Shown: positions 7,181-14,119 of the stretch, piece by piece | Layout of the letters: the number at the start of each line of letters is the position of its first letter | Position numbering within the stretch: the stretch's first letter is position 1 | DNA from: Clostridiales bacterium | Lineage (GTDB): Bacteria; Bacillota; Clostridia; Oscillospirales; Acutalibacteraceae | Length of the DNA stretch: 27,736 nt | Direction of reading: 5' to 3' | Assembly: GCA_019415925.1 (NCBI GenBank) | Contig: DXYG01000030.1 | Span: forward strand, 1 to 27,736 | Notes under the pieces: generated by a model | Databases searched by the model: none | Seen by the model: only the letters and a program-made list of their open reading frames with translations | Told to the model about the DNA's origin: nothing | Program-made: the position numbers and the translations under genes

Positions 7181-7209
7181 CTGACAAAATCCTCATTCGA
7201 TAGTATAAT
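7181..7209 (+). promoter_or_regulatory. Promoter of the LytTR-DUF3021 operon
   Basis: CTGACA (7181-7186), 17 bases, TATAAT (7204-7209). The start would be near 7216, leaving a leader of only about 22 bases before the TTG start. This argues against the longer in-frame starts upstream. Confidence 0.7.
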
Positions 7210-7237
7210 CGCATTGTACCCGAAAGGAGGGGGCAAA

Positions 7238-7672
7238 TTGAAGGTAGAACTTAAAATATCAAAGGAAGTAAAACAGCCCTACGCAGTCATCTATTCCGAC
7301 TCGCTCACAGACGAAATCGCCTCGGCGGTTATGTACCTTGAAAACACAGGCAAAATCATTACGGGCGAGGACAACGGCAGAATCGCTGTTCTTCAGCCGT
7401 CGGAAATTTATATGGTCAGGGTTGAAAACGAACGCACCTTAATCTACGGCAAGGACAAAAAATTTCTGTCACCAAAACGCCTTTATCAGCTTGAAGAACA
7501 GCTCGGCAACGGCTTTATGAAAATTTCAAAGTCAACCGTCATAAACCTGAGCCACATAAAATGCGTTGAGCCGTCGTTTAAGGGTATGATGAGCCTTGTT
7601 ATGAAAAACGGCTTGACAGACTGGATTTCACGCAAATATCTGCCCGACTTCAAAAAATATCTGGGCATTTAG
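7238..7672 (+). CDS. LytTR-family DNA-binding regulator
   Basis: A 144-residue protein. Residues about 45-144 form a LytTR domain: LQPSEIYMVRVENERTLIYG, then FLSPKRLYQLEEQLGNGFMKISKSTVIN (key residues K-S-T-V-I-N), LSHIKCVEP and a final WISRKYLPDFKKYLG. The start is TTG at 7238-7240 behind AAAGGAGGGG, a near-perfect ribosome binding site. There is no receiver domain, so it is the free-standing type. That type is usually encoded immediately before a DUF3021 membrane protein, as here 12 bases downstream, and is thought to regulate its own operon with the membrane partner as sensor or inhibitor. Confidence 0.9.
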   Translation: MKVELKISKEVKQPYAVIYSDSLTDEIASAVMYLENTGKIITGEDNGRIAVLQPSEIYMVRVENERTLIYGKDKKFLSPKRLYQLEEQLGNGFMKISKSTVINLSHIKCVEPSFKGMMSLVMKNGLTDWISRKYLPDFKKYLGI

Positions 7673-7684
7673 GAGGATTTTATT

Positions 7685-8119
7685 ATGAGAAATTTTATCA
7701 AATCAATCGCAGTCGGCATAGGCTGGGGATTTACGGTTTTAGTTGTGTACCTTACAATCGGAGTAATCATCAGCAGTGATTTTCTTGCAAGCATTGCTCC
7801 CGACGATTTTATTAAATACGTCATCTGCTCTGCCGTAATCGGTCTTGGCTTTTCCGTTCCGTCGCTGATTTACTACAACGAGCGCATTTCAAGAATTTTG
7901 CAGGTGATTATCCACCTCGGCACAGGCTTTGCAATCTACATTCCCGTTGCATTTTTTGCAGGCTGGATACCGACAGCCTACGGTGCAATTGCCGTTGCTC
8001 TTTCTCTGCTCTGCGCAGTTGTGTTTTCACTTCTTGTATGGTTCTGCTTTGCCCTGTACTACAGAAAGCAGGCTGAGGAAATCAACAGGAAAATACTTGA
8101 AAAACAGCAGACAAAGTAA
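7685..8119 (+). CDS. DUF3021 family four-TM membrane protein
   Basis: A 144-residue integral membrane protein with four hydrophobic segments (about residues 8-30, 45-64, 71-93 and 100-126) and a basic, helical cytoplasmic tail (YYRKQAEEINRKILEKQ). Its fold pattern and its pairing with a LytTR regulator identify it as DUF3021. AGGAGG lies eight bases before the ATG. It probably modulates the LytTR protein encoded just upstream; the molecular signal is unknown. Confidence 0.88.
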   Translation: MRNFIKSIAVGIGWGFTVLVVYLTIGVIISSDFLASIAPDDFIKYVICSAVIGLGFSVPSLIYYNERISRILQVIIHLGTGFAIYIPVAFFAGWIPTAYGAIAVALSLLCAVVFSLLVWFCFALYYRKQAEEINRKILEKQQTK

Positions 8120-8221
8120 ATTTTGAATGTGGTTATCATTTAGAACGGTTTTAAATTTAATTAAGTCAGCAAGATAAACGATAGTTTAGCGGTAAGTTGA
8201 CTCGCAAAAAAATTAAAAATT

Positions 8222-8410
8222 TCGGTCAAGCCTTTTTAAAGGCTTGCGGGTGTGGGCAGAGCCCACAAAAAGATTGCATTGCAAAATGCAGGAGGGTAGG
8301 CAAAACAGTCCGGTGGACTGTTTTGCTGTAGGGAACCCACTAAAGGGGTTCCCTATGGCGAACACAGTTCGCCGCTACAATCATTAATTTTGCCCGTCGA
8401 GGCACTCGAC
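8222..8410. repeat. Repeat cluster 1: consecutive small hairpins
   Basis: This gap between DUF3021 and metG is a row of palindromes with almost no sequence between them. Three have GTAG at the 5' foot: 8296-8326 (+; 12-bp perfect stem GCAAAACAGTCC, loop GGT), 8328-8354 (+; GGAACCC stem) and 8357-8378 (-; GGCGAAC stem, loop of three). Others lack GTAG: AAGCCTTT/AAAGGCTT and GTGGGC/GCCCAC near 8229-8263, GCATT/AATGC near 8276, and GTCGAG-GCA-CTCGAC at 8396-8410. Details of the family are in the findings. Confidence 0.85.
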
Positions 8411-8446
8411 AAATTATAGTTTATCGAATCAAAACTTATAATCATA

Positions 8447-8475
8447 TTGCATTTTATTCCCATTATTGTTATAAT
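8447..8475 (+). promoter_or_regulatory. metG promoter
   Basis: TTGCAT (8447-8452), 17 bases, TATAAT (8470-8475). The leader is only about 45 bases, so there is no room for a T-box or S-box riboswitch. Confidence 0.7.
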
Positions 8476-8530
8476 ATAATTTATAGCACATTCCGGCTCA
8501 TTTGCTGAATTTCAAGGGAGGAATTACATT

Positions 8531-10477
8531 ATGTGCAAGAAAAAACCGTTTTATATCACAACGCCTATCTACTATCCTTCGGGCAATCCGCATATAGGTC
8601 ACTGCTACACAACAGTTGCCTGCGACTCTATCGCCCGCTACAGACGAATGCAGGGCTTTGACGTAATGTTCCTTACGGGAACAGACGAGCACGGTCTGAA
8701 AATTGAGCAGAAGGCTGCCGAAAAAGGCATTACTCCCAAGCAGTATGTTGACGAAATCGTGGAGATTTTCAAGAGCCTGTGGAGCTTTATGAACATCAGC
8801 TACGACAGATATATCCGCACCACCGACGATTACCACGTTGAAACGGTGCAGAAGATTTTTAAGGAGCTTTACGACAAAGGCTACATCTACAAGGGCGAGT
8901 ACAAGGGCAAATACTGCACTCCCTGCGAGAGCTTCTGGACGGAAAGCCAGCTTGTTGACGGCAAATGTCCCGAATGCGGACGTGAGGTTGTCGAGGCTAA
9001 GGAGGAGGCTTACTTCTTCAAAATGGCTCCCTTTGCCGACAGAATTGAAAAGCTCCTCACAGAAACCGACTACCTCCAGCCAAAGACTCGTGCCGTTGAG
9101 CTTGTAAACAACTTTATCAAGCCCGGTTTAGAGGATTTGTGCGTTTCAAGGACAAGCTTTACTTGGGGTATTCCCGTAACATTCGACGAAAAGCACGTCG
9201 TTTACGTGTGGATTGACGCTCTTTCAAACTATATCTCCGCACTCGGCTACAAAAACGAATCTTTTGACGAGTTCGACAAATACTGGCCTGCTGACGTGCA
9301 TATGGTTGCAAAGGACATTATGCGTTTCCACGCAATAATCTGGCCTGCAATGCTTATGGCTCTTGATTTGCCGTTGCCAAAGCACCTTGCCGTTCACGGC
9401 TGGATTACCTTTAACGGACAGAAGATGTCAAAGTCGCTCGGCAACGTAGTTGACCCGTTCATTCTCGGCGAGCGTTACGGCGCAGACGCTATCCGCTACC
9501 ACATTATGCGTGAAATGGCGCTCGGCGCAGACAGCTCGTTCTCGAACGAAATTATGATTAACCGCATTAACTCAGACCTTGCAAACGGACTCGGCAACCT
9601 CGTTTCACGTACCGTTGCAATGGTTGAAAAATACTTCGGCGGAACACTTCCGACCGAGCGTGAAAGCGGTGAATTTGACGAAGATTTAATCAAAACCGCA
9701 ACGGCTCTCAGGGCAAAGGTTGACGCCTTTATGGACGAAACTCAGCTCAACAACGCTCTTGCAGAGATTTTCAAGGTAGTATCACGTGCGAACAAGTACA
9801 TTGATGAAACTGCGCCTTGGGTTATCGCAAAGGACGAAACAAAGAAAGCAAGGCTTGCAACCGTGCTTTACAATCTGCTTGACACAATCAGAATTGTGGC
9901 TACTCTGCTCTCTGCGTTTATGCCGACGACAATGCCGAAGGCACTCGAACAGATTGGTGCGTGTGAGAAGTGCGCAACGTATGAAAATGCAGACAAATTC
10001 GGCGTTTTGCCCCTTGACGTAACCGTTAAGAAGGGCGAGGCTCTCTTCCCGAGAATTGACGTTGACAAGGAGATTGAGGAGCTTAACTCAATCATCAAGA
10101 ACAATTCGGGCGAGGACGAGGAAACCAAAAAGCTCAGAGAAGAAATTGAGGGCATTGCGCAGATTGGCATTGACGACTTCTGCAAGGTTGATTTGCGTGT
10201 AGCTGAAATCAAGGCTTGCGAGCCGATTAAAAAGGCTAAAAAGCTCCTTAAACTGACTGTTTTTGACGGCGTAAAGGATAGGACTGTCGCAAGCGGAATT
10301 GCAAAGTACTACAAGCCCGAGGAGCTTGTGGGAAAGAAGATTATTCTTGTTTCAAACCTTGCGCCTGCAAAGCTCTGCGGCGTTGAAAGCTGCGGAATGA
10401 TTCTTGCGGCAACGTGCGGCGAGGACGTAAAGGTAATATTCGTTGACGATATGCCCGCAGGAGCAAAGATAAGCTAA
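8531..10477 (+). CDS. metG: Methionyl-tRNA synthetase
   Basis: A 648-residue cytosolic enzyme that charges tRNA-Met and tRNA-fMet with methionine using ATP. HIGH is at residues 21-24 (PSGNPHIGHCYT). A zinc knuckle CTPC...CPEC lies near 125-150. KMSKS is at 298-302, followed by the helical anticodon-binding domain. A C-terminal tRNA-binding (EMAP/Trbp111-like) domain occupies about residues 545-648 (DDFCKVDLRVAEI, then ASGIAKYY and ILVSNLAP) and makes the enzyme a dimer. Length is normal for the C-terminally extended bacterial form. GGGAGGAATTACATT precedes the ATG. It is monocistronic, between its own promoter and terminator, and happens to lie near the initiator tRNA gene. Confidence 0.98.
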   Translation: MCKKKPFYITTPIYYPSGNPHIGHCYTTVACDSIARYRRMQGFDVMFLTGTDEHGLKIEQKAAEKGITPKQYVDEIVEIFKSLWSFMNISYDRYIRTTDDYHVETVQKIFKELYDKGYIYKGEYKGKYCTPCESFWTESQLVDGKCPECGREVVEAKEEAYFFKMAPFADRIEKLLTETDYLQPKTRAVELVNNFIKPGLEDLCVSRTSFTWGIPVTFDEKHVVYVWIDALSNYISALGYKNESFDEFDKYWPADVHMVAKDIMRFHAIIWPAMLMALDLPLPKHLAVHGWITFNGQKMSKSLGNVVDPFILGERYGADAIRYHIMREMALGADSSFSNEIMINRINSDLANGLGNLVSRTVAMVEKYFGGTLPTERESGEFDEDLIKTATALRAKVDAFMDETQLNNALAEIFKVVSRANKYIDETAPWVIAKDETKKARLATVLYNLLDTIRIVATLLSAFMPTTMPKALEQIGACEKCATYENADKFGVLPLDVTVKKGEALFPRIDVDKEIEELNSIIKNNSGEDEETKKLREEIEGIAQIGIDDFCKVDLRVAEIKACEPIKKAKKLLKLTVFDGVKDRTVASGIAKYYKPEELVGKKIILVSNLAPAKLCGVESCGMILAATCGEDVKVIFVDDMPAGAKIS

Positions 10478-10507
10478 GCAACGTAACGATTTATACAATT
10501 CAAAATG

Positions 10508-10550
10508 ACGGTCGGGTAACCGCAAAAGCTTTTACCCGACCGTTTTGTTT
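10508..10550 (+). terminator. metG terminator (GGTCGGG type)
   Basis: A twelve-pair stem (10508-10519 with 10532-10543) is followed by TTTTGTTTATTTTATTT. It is one of four terminators in the window built on GGTCGGG/CCCGACC. Confidence 0.9.
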
Positions 10551-10557
10551 ATTTTAT

Positions 10558-10585
10558 TTGACAAAAAATACATAGCTGATATAAT
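10558..10585 (+). promoter_or_regulatory. Promoter of small peptide gene (locus C)
   Basis: TTGACA (10558-10563), 16 bases, TATAAT (10580-10585): consensus in both boxes. Confidence 0.8.
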
Positions 10586-10648
10586 ATATACCGTAAAGGA
10601 ACGGCGGCGGCTGTTTCAGCTCCCTTGCGAAAGGGGGTGTGTATCGAA

Positions 10649-10729
10649 GTGATTGACGTAATTTTGTTACTGGCTTTTGCTATTGTTTTAACAGCAGTAA
10701 AAGAAATCATTAAATACATAAAGAAATAA
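10649..10729 (+). CDS. Small hydrophobic peptide, candidate type I toxin (locus C)
   Basis: A 26-residue peptide: a single membrane-spanning helix (IDVILLLAFAIVLTAV) followed by a basic tail ending KKK-like (EIIKYIKK). This is the shape of Fst/TxpA-type toxins. I start it at GTG 10649; an in-frame GTG at 10637 is also possible. The leader hairpin CCCTT-GCGA-AAGGG (10622-10635) takes up the ribosome binding site GGGGG. The mRNA 5' end (AAAGGAACGG, 10595-10604; GCTGTTTC, 10610-10617) can pair with its 3' untranslated region (10796-10805; 10783-10790). A consensus promoter on the other strand fires an antisense RNA into the 3' untranslated region. It is not homologous in sequence to the two peptides at 19595 and 19946. 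Toxicity is inferred from design only. Confidence 0.65.
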   Translation: MIDVILLLAFAIVLTAVKEIIKYIKK

Positions 10730-10807
10730 CCGCCCTGTACTGCAATACAAGACGGTTAAACTAAAAATAAATCGTTTATAGCGGAACAGCTCAAACCGTT
10801 CCTTTGC
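10720..10807 (-). ncRNA. Antisense RNA of locus C (candidate antitoxin)
   Basis: From the promoter at 10814-10842 an RNA should start near 10807 and run leftward. It should end at a hairpin that pairs fully only on this strand (10756-10747 with 10738-10729), followed by ATTTCTTT. It is about 88 nt and fully complementary to the toxin mRNA 3' untranslated region. Its first 25 bases resemble the toxin leader, because the toxin mRNA ends can pair with each other. Confidence 0.6.
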
Positions 10808-10813
10808 ATTGTT

Positions 10814-10842
10814 ATTATATCATAATCACAATTAGTTGTCAA
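10814..10842 (-). promoter_or_regulatory. Antisense promoter of locus C
   Basis: On the - strand a perfect TTGACA (10842-10837), exactly 17 bases, and a perfect TATAAT (10819-10814). This is the best promoter match in the window, and no gene lies on that strand to explain it. Confidence 0.8.
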
Positions 10843-10866
10843 TAACTAAGGTTAATTAAGGGTAAC

Positions 10867-10907
10867 AGGTCGGAGCATCGCACTAAAGCGGAACCCGACC
10901 TTTTTTT
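10867..10907 (+). terminator. Terminator after locus C (GGTCGG type)
   Basis: GGTCGG pairs with CCGACC across a 20-base loop region, followed by seven T's. It is the probable 3' end of the locus C toxin mRNA. Confidence 0.8.
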
Positions 10908-10964
10908 AATTCGGAATTCGTAATTAATTTTCACTCCACTTCTGATTTATATTTATCCATATAT

Positions 10965-11239
10965 GTAGCGGCGAACTGTGTTCGCCATAATGTATAAATT
11001 GTTACACAATTTATAGATAGGGACGTCTGGGAAGCCGTCCCCTACGGCTATACAGGAAACGTTATGTTTTACGTCGTAGGGACACGGCGTGCCGTGTCCG
11101 CAGTGGTTATCCGACTTTACCAATAAAACCGCAGTTATAAAGAAAAATAAACCTTTCCGTAGGGGACGGGTTCCTACACGTCCCATACACAAAAATTGCT
11201 ATGCAATTTTTGTGTAGACACGGCACGCCGTGTCCCTAC
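10965..11239. repeat. Repeat cluster 2: five GTAG hairpins
   Basis: This fills most of the gap between locus C and the DUF1275 gene. GTAG hairpins: 10965-10986 (+, GGCGAAC stem), 11020-11045 (-, GGGACG/CGTCCC), 11076-11099 (+, GGACACGGC stem, 2-nt loop), 11159-11184 (+, GGGACG/CGTCCC) and 11217-11239 (-, GGACACGGC). Two further palindromes lack GTAG: ATAAATTG/CAATTTAT near 10994-11014 and a 13-bp perfect stem at 11187-11215. Members on opposite strands alternate. Open frames across this cluster are repeat translations, not genes. Confidence 0.9.
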
Positions 11240-11261
11240 GACCGGGAACTTGTGAAACAAA

Positions 11262-11288
11262 AAACCGCTCGGAAACACCGAACGGTTT
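11262..11288 (-). terminator. Terminator of the DUF1275 gene
   Basis: AAACCG and TCGG arms pair with CCGA and CGGTTT (one internal mismatch, five-base loop), followed on the - strand by TTTTTTG, seven bases past the stop codon at 11296. Confidence 0.8.
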
Positions 11289-11295
11289 AATTTAT

Positions 11296-11985
11296 TTATG
11301 TTCTTTTTAAAATGTATCTTACGGCAAAGCGTTTTACCTGTCTTTCCTTGAGCCACAGGTACGCCGCCGAGGAAAGTGCAATCGGTACAAAGCAGAACCA
11401 CACGCTCATTGTGCCGAGGAATACGCTTGAAACACACGCTAGCGCAACGCCCGAATGAAAGCTGAGGAGCGTGAGCCAGTAAAATCTTGCCTGCTCGCCC
11501 TGCTTTTTATCCCTGTCGATTATGTATCTTGTCAGCGACATTACAGCCATACGCAGATTATTCGAAGAAAAAATCGTTGCACTCGCATAGCCTGCCGCCG
11601 TTCTGTAGGCGTTCCACTGAATCGGCATTACAAAAAGTATCGGCAGAACTGCTATGTAGTGATTGGCAATATTCGGGAACAAGCCGATAATAACTACTGC
11701 ACAGCTCGTCATAATAAGGCTTATCACTCGTAAATCGTGCTTAATGAATTTTTCTGCAATTACGCAGAACACGTTGCCCAAAATATATGTAATCAGCGCA
11801 AGCAACAGAAAGCTCAGTGCCGAAAAATCTGCACTGAAAATCTTGCATACAATGTGAATTAAATTTGCCGTCTGGGCGTTTCCGAAAAAGTCGCAGTGAT
11901 TGAAAATTGCGTAGCCGCCCAGAAATCCGCCGATTGTGCTGACGGCGTAATGCAGCAGCTTTTGCCTTGAAGCTTTTTCGTTCAT
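11296..11985 (-). CDS. DUF1275 (YoaK-like) membrane protein
   Basis: A 229-residue integral membrane protein with six or so hydrophobic segments. The family signature GNAQTANLI follows the first helix (GGFLGGYAIFNHCDFFGNAQ). Later features are LALITYILGNV near residues 62-72, PIQWNAYRTAAGYASATIFSS (key residues N-A, S-S-N-N-L-R) and a final helix with a basic end (RYILKRT). DUF1275/UPF0700 proteins are widespread and uncharacterised; a transport role has been suggested from topology. AAGGAAG precedes the ATG. It stands alone between two terminators. Confidence 0.85.
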   Translation of the reverse strand: MNEKASRQKLLHYAVSTIGGFLGGYAIFNHCDFFGNAQTANLIHIVCKIFSADFSALSFLLLALITYILGNVFCVIAEKFIKHDLRVISLIMTSCAVVIIGLFPNIANHYIAVLPILFVMPIQWNAYRTAAGYASATIFSSNNLRMAVMSLTRYIIDRDKKQGEQARFYWLTLLSFHSGVALACVSSVFLGTMSVWFCFVPIALSSAAYLWLKERQVKRFAVRYILKRT

Positions 11986-12070
11986 TAAATTACTTCCTTA
12001 ATCTTTTTCGAACTTTATTATATCACATTTTTTGACTTTATCAAGGGAAAAACTGCAAGGTTTTTATACG

Positions 12071-12112
12071 ACAAAAAGCCCGAAATTCAGTAAAACTGCA
12101 ACTTCGGGCTTT
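12071..12112 (-). terminator. Terminator of the chaperone-prmA operon
   Basis: AAAGCCCGAA pairs with TTCGGGCTTT (12112-12103 with 12084-12075), followed on the - strand by TTTTTGTC. It lies just past the acidic-tailed membrane protein gene. Confidence 0.85.
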
Positions 12113-12125
12113 ATATCCTGCAAAA

Positions 12126-12671
12126 TTATTCGGTTTCTGTTTCTTCGGTTTCAGCTTCGGAAGATTCCGTTTCTGCTTCTTCGCTCTCGGTTTCTTCAAC
12201 CTCGTTGTCAAGTATATCGGCTTCAACTCCGCCCTCGAGAACTTCGTTCTCTTCAATAACGTCCGAGCCTTCAATCTCAAAGCCGCTGAGGAATGTATAC
12301 GGAACGCCGTAGCCGAGTGCAACGCAAGCAAGCGTTACAATCACGTTAAGTCCGCCGTTCTTTGCCGCAAAAATGTCGTGCATAGGAAGTCCGGGAGCAA
12401 TAGCGGCAATGATTATATAGAGTGACGGAATTACAAGAACAATCAGCGTTACGAGTGAAAAACGCTTGATAGCCTTGCCGTCGCCGACTCTTGTTGCGTA
12501 GAAAAGCAGAAGTCCGAAAACAACATAGAGTGCGATTGATACGATTGAGCCTACAGTAGCGTCAAGAGTGCTTGTAAACTGCGTAAAGAAATGTGCGCAT
12601 ACGATAAATGCAATAATGAGGAATGCCGAGAAAAACAGATTGATTGTTTCTCTTTTATCAGGTTTTTTCAA
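12126..12671 (-). CDS. Four-TM membrane protein with acidic C-terminal tail
   Basis: A 181-residue protein I do not recognise. Four hydrophobic segments lie at about residues 10-30, 37-58, 70-92 and 105-128. They are followed by an unusual 50-residue tail made almost only of Glu, Ser, Thr and Val (…VEETESEEAETESSEAETEE…), with no lysine or arginine. The start is TTG at 12669-12671 with GGAGG eight bases upstream. It follows prmA by 109 bp on the same strand and could be read from the same transcript. The tail is compositionally simple and may be a disordered cytoplasmic or surface segment. Confidence 0.75.
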   Translation of the reverse strand: MKKPDKRETINLFFSAFLIIAFIVCAHFFTQFTSTLDATVGSIVSIALYVVFGLLLFYATRVGDGKAIKRFSLVTLIVLVIPSLYIIIAAIAPGLPMHDIFAAKNGGLNVIVTLACVALGYGVPYTFLSGFEIEGSDVIEENEVLEGGVEADILDNEVEETESEEAETESSEAETEETETE

Positions 12672-12780
12672 TTTGATAACCTCCGAACATAATTTTTATC
12701 TATTCTAACAAACAAATGTGACAGTTTTGTGAAAATTTCGGGAGTATTTTGTTAATTTGAATATATATATCCACTCTGCA

Positions 12781-13707
12781 TTAAAGTGCCTTGCACTTTA
12801 GCGCAAAACAAGCCCACCCATTTTCGATATGCTCTTCGATAATGTCAAAATGTCTGCTTACCGACTGCTTAACCTCGTCGGCTCTGGTGTCGATAATTCC
12901 GCTTGTTATATAGACTGCGTCGTCCTTCATAAAATCACGCACACCCTCGGACAAAAACATAATAGCGTCGGCAACGATATTTGCAAGCACAATGTCGTAC
13001 TTGCCCTCTACCTTGTCGGTAAAGCTGCCGCAGATTGCAGTGTAGCGGTCTGAAACGCCGTTGATTTCGGCGTTCTCGGCGGCTGTTCTTACGGCGGTTC
13101 CGTCAATATCAACGCCGACTGCGCTCTCTGCACCGAGCAAAAGCGTTGCAATCGAGAGTATTCCGCTGCCGCAGCCTACGTCAAGCACCCTGTCGCCCTT
13201 TTTCATATACTTCTCGCACATTTCAAGGCAAAGGCGAGTCGTTTCGTGACCGCCCGTACCGAATGCAAGACCGGGGTCGATATTGAGCACAATCCTGCCG
13301 TTTGCGTCGTAGTCGTCACGCCAGCTCGGACGGATGAGCAGTTTTTCGCCGACCTCAATGGGATTGAAATACTTTTTCCAGTTGTTGCGCCAGTCCTCCT
13401 CGGCGCAGTCGAGAAGCTCGATTGTGTGCTCAATGCCCTCTGCGTTGTAGCGTTCAGAGAGGAATGCAACCGCCTCCGACGGCGAAACGTCAGGCTCAAG
13501 GTAGATATGGACAAAGGCTTTGTTTCTGTCCTTGTTAAGCAAATCCTCGTCAATCAGGTCGATATGAGCGATGTCCTCGACCTCCTGTTCAAGGTTTGTG
13601 TAGTCCTCGATGTATATGCCGTAGGGCACGACAACGTTTGCAATATCGCTTGCTTTGTCAATGTCCTTTGCGTTTACGGCGATTTTGATTTCAGTCCAGT
13701 TTTCCAT
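12781..13707 (-). CDS. prmA: Ribosomal protein L11 methyltransferase
   Basis: A 308-residue SAM-dependent enzyme that methylates ribosomal protein L11. The N-terminal ~120 residues are the L11-binding ferredoxin-like domain (MENWTEIKIAV..., ending EDWRNNWKKYFNPIEVGEKLLIRPSW). The catalytic domain shows GLAFGTGGHETTRLCLE, motif I VLDVGCGSGILSIA, acidic loop VGVDIDGTAV and the post-I motif DIVLANIVADAI. Its place directly after dnaJ is standard for Clostridia and Bacilli. A 412-bp gap full of repeats separates it from dnaJ here, so it may depend on read-through or on a local promoter in the AT-rich stretch just upstream (13715-13745). AAGGAT precedes the ATG. Confidence 0.95.
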   Translation of the reverse strand: MENWTEIKIAVNAKDIDKASDIANVVVPYGIYIEDYTNLEQEVEDIAHIDLIDEDLLNKDRNKAFVHIYLEPDVSPSEAVAFLSERYNAEGIEHTIELLDCAEEDWRNNWKKYFNPIEVGEKLLIRPSWRDDYDANGRIVLNIDPGLAFGTGGHETTRLCLEMCEKYMKKGDRVLDVGCGSGILSIATLLLGAESAVGVDIDGTAVRTAAENAEINGVSDRYTAICGSFTDKVEGKYDIVLANIVADAIMFLSEGVRDFMKDDAVYITSGIIDTRADEVKQSVSRHFDIIEEHIENGWACFALKCKAL

Positions 13708-13766
13708 AGGTTTTATCCTTATAATATAATATAAATGTAAATGAAAACGTATTTTGTAATTGTTGC

Positions 13767-13985
13767 GGGACGTCTGGAAGCCGTCCCCTACGGAAAGGTT
13801 TGTTTTTAACGATAATGTTGATATAATTGGTTACGTTTGATAATCACTGCGGACACGGAGTGCGTGTCCCTACGTCTAAAAACGAACGTTAATATTGTCT
13901 TGTAGCGAGCGACGCCCTCGTCGCTCACGGATAACACTCAAATGTTGTTGTAAGGAATTTGAGCGACGAGGGCGTCGCTCGCTAC
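13767..13985. repeat. Repeat cluster 3: four GTAG hairpins between dnaJ and prmA
   Basis: GTAG hairpins: 13767-13791 (-, GGGACG/CGTCCC), 13851-13873 (-, GGACACG/CGTGTCC), 13902-13926 (+) and 13961-13985 (-). The last two are a perfect 25-bp inverted repeat around a 34-bp spacer. Each arm is itself an 8-bp hairpin, GAGCGACG-CCCT-CGTCGCTC. This is a REPIN-like doublet. Confidence 0.9.
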
Positions 13986-13996
13986 AGTTATAAAAT

Positions 13997-14115
13997 AAAC
14001 GTTATCTATATATCAATCTATAATTCGGGCAAACGTTTTCACCTAAATAACCGATTTTTCCACTCGTTTTGCCTGCAGGGGCTACCCTGCCGAAATGCGT
14101 GTCGAGGCACTCGAC
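13997..14115 (+). repeat. Dispersed 70-bp repeat, copy 1, with GTCGAG hairpin
   Basis: Bases 13997-14066 run from AAACGTTATC to TTTTTCCACTCG and match copies at 15480-15549 and, reversed, 27565-27633. Downstream come GCAGGG/CCCTGC and the hairpin GTCGAG-GCA-CTCGAC (14101-14115), five bases before the dnaJ stop. The last hairpin also recurs elsewhere. Confidence 0.9.
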
Positions 14116-14119
14116 CGGC

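Noticed and set aside
8476..8530. A T-box or S-box riboswitch before metG
   Set aside because: The leader between the predicted start and the ATG is only about 45 bases and has no specifier loop, T-box sequence or antiterminator.
8838..9107. Long alternative frames inside metG, dnaJ, dnaK, the integrase and the YfhO gene
   Set aside because: They are shadows of strongly supported genes, with no start signals and no recognisable domains.
10953..11437. Two leftward open frames of 79 and 87 codons
   Set aside because: They translate the GTAG hairpin cluster, or the DUF1275 gene in the wrong frame, and have no ribosome binding sites.
13902..13985. Two identical 25-bp repeats around a 34-bp spacer as a minimal CRISPR
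   Set aside because: The repeats are inverted, not direct, each is a closed hairpin with GTAG at its foot, and there are no cas genes.
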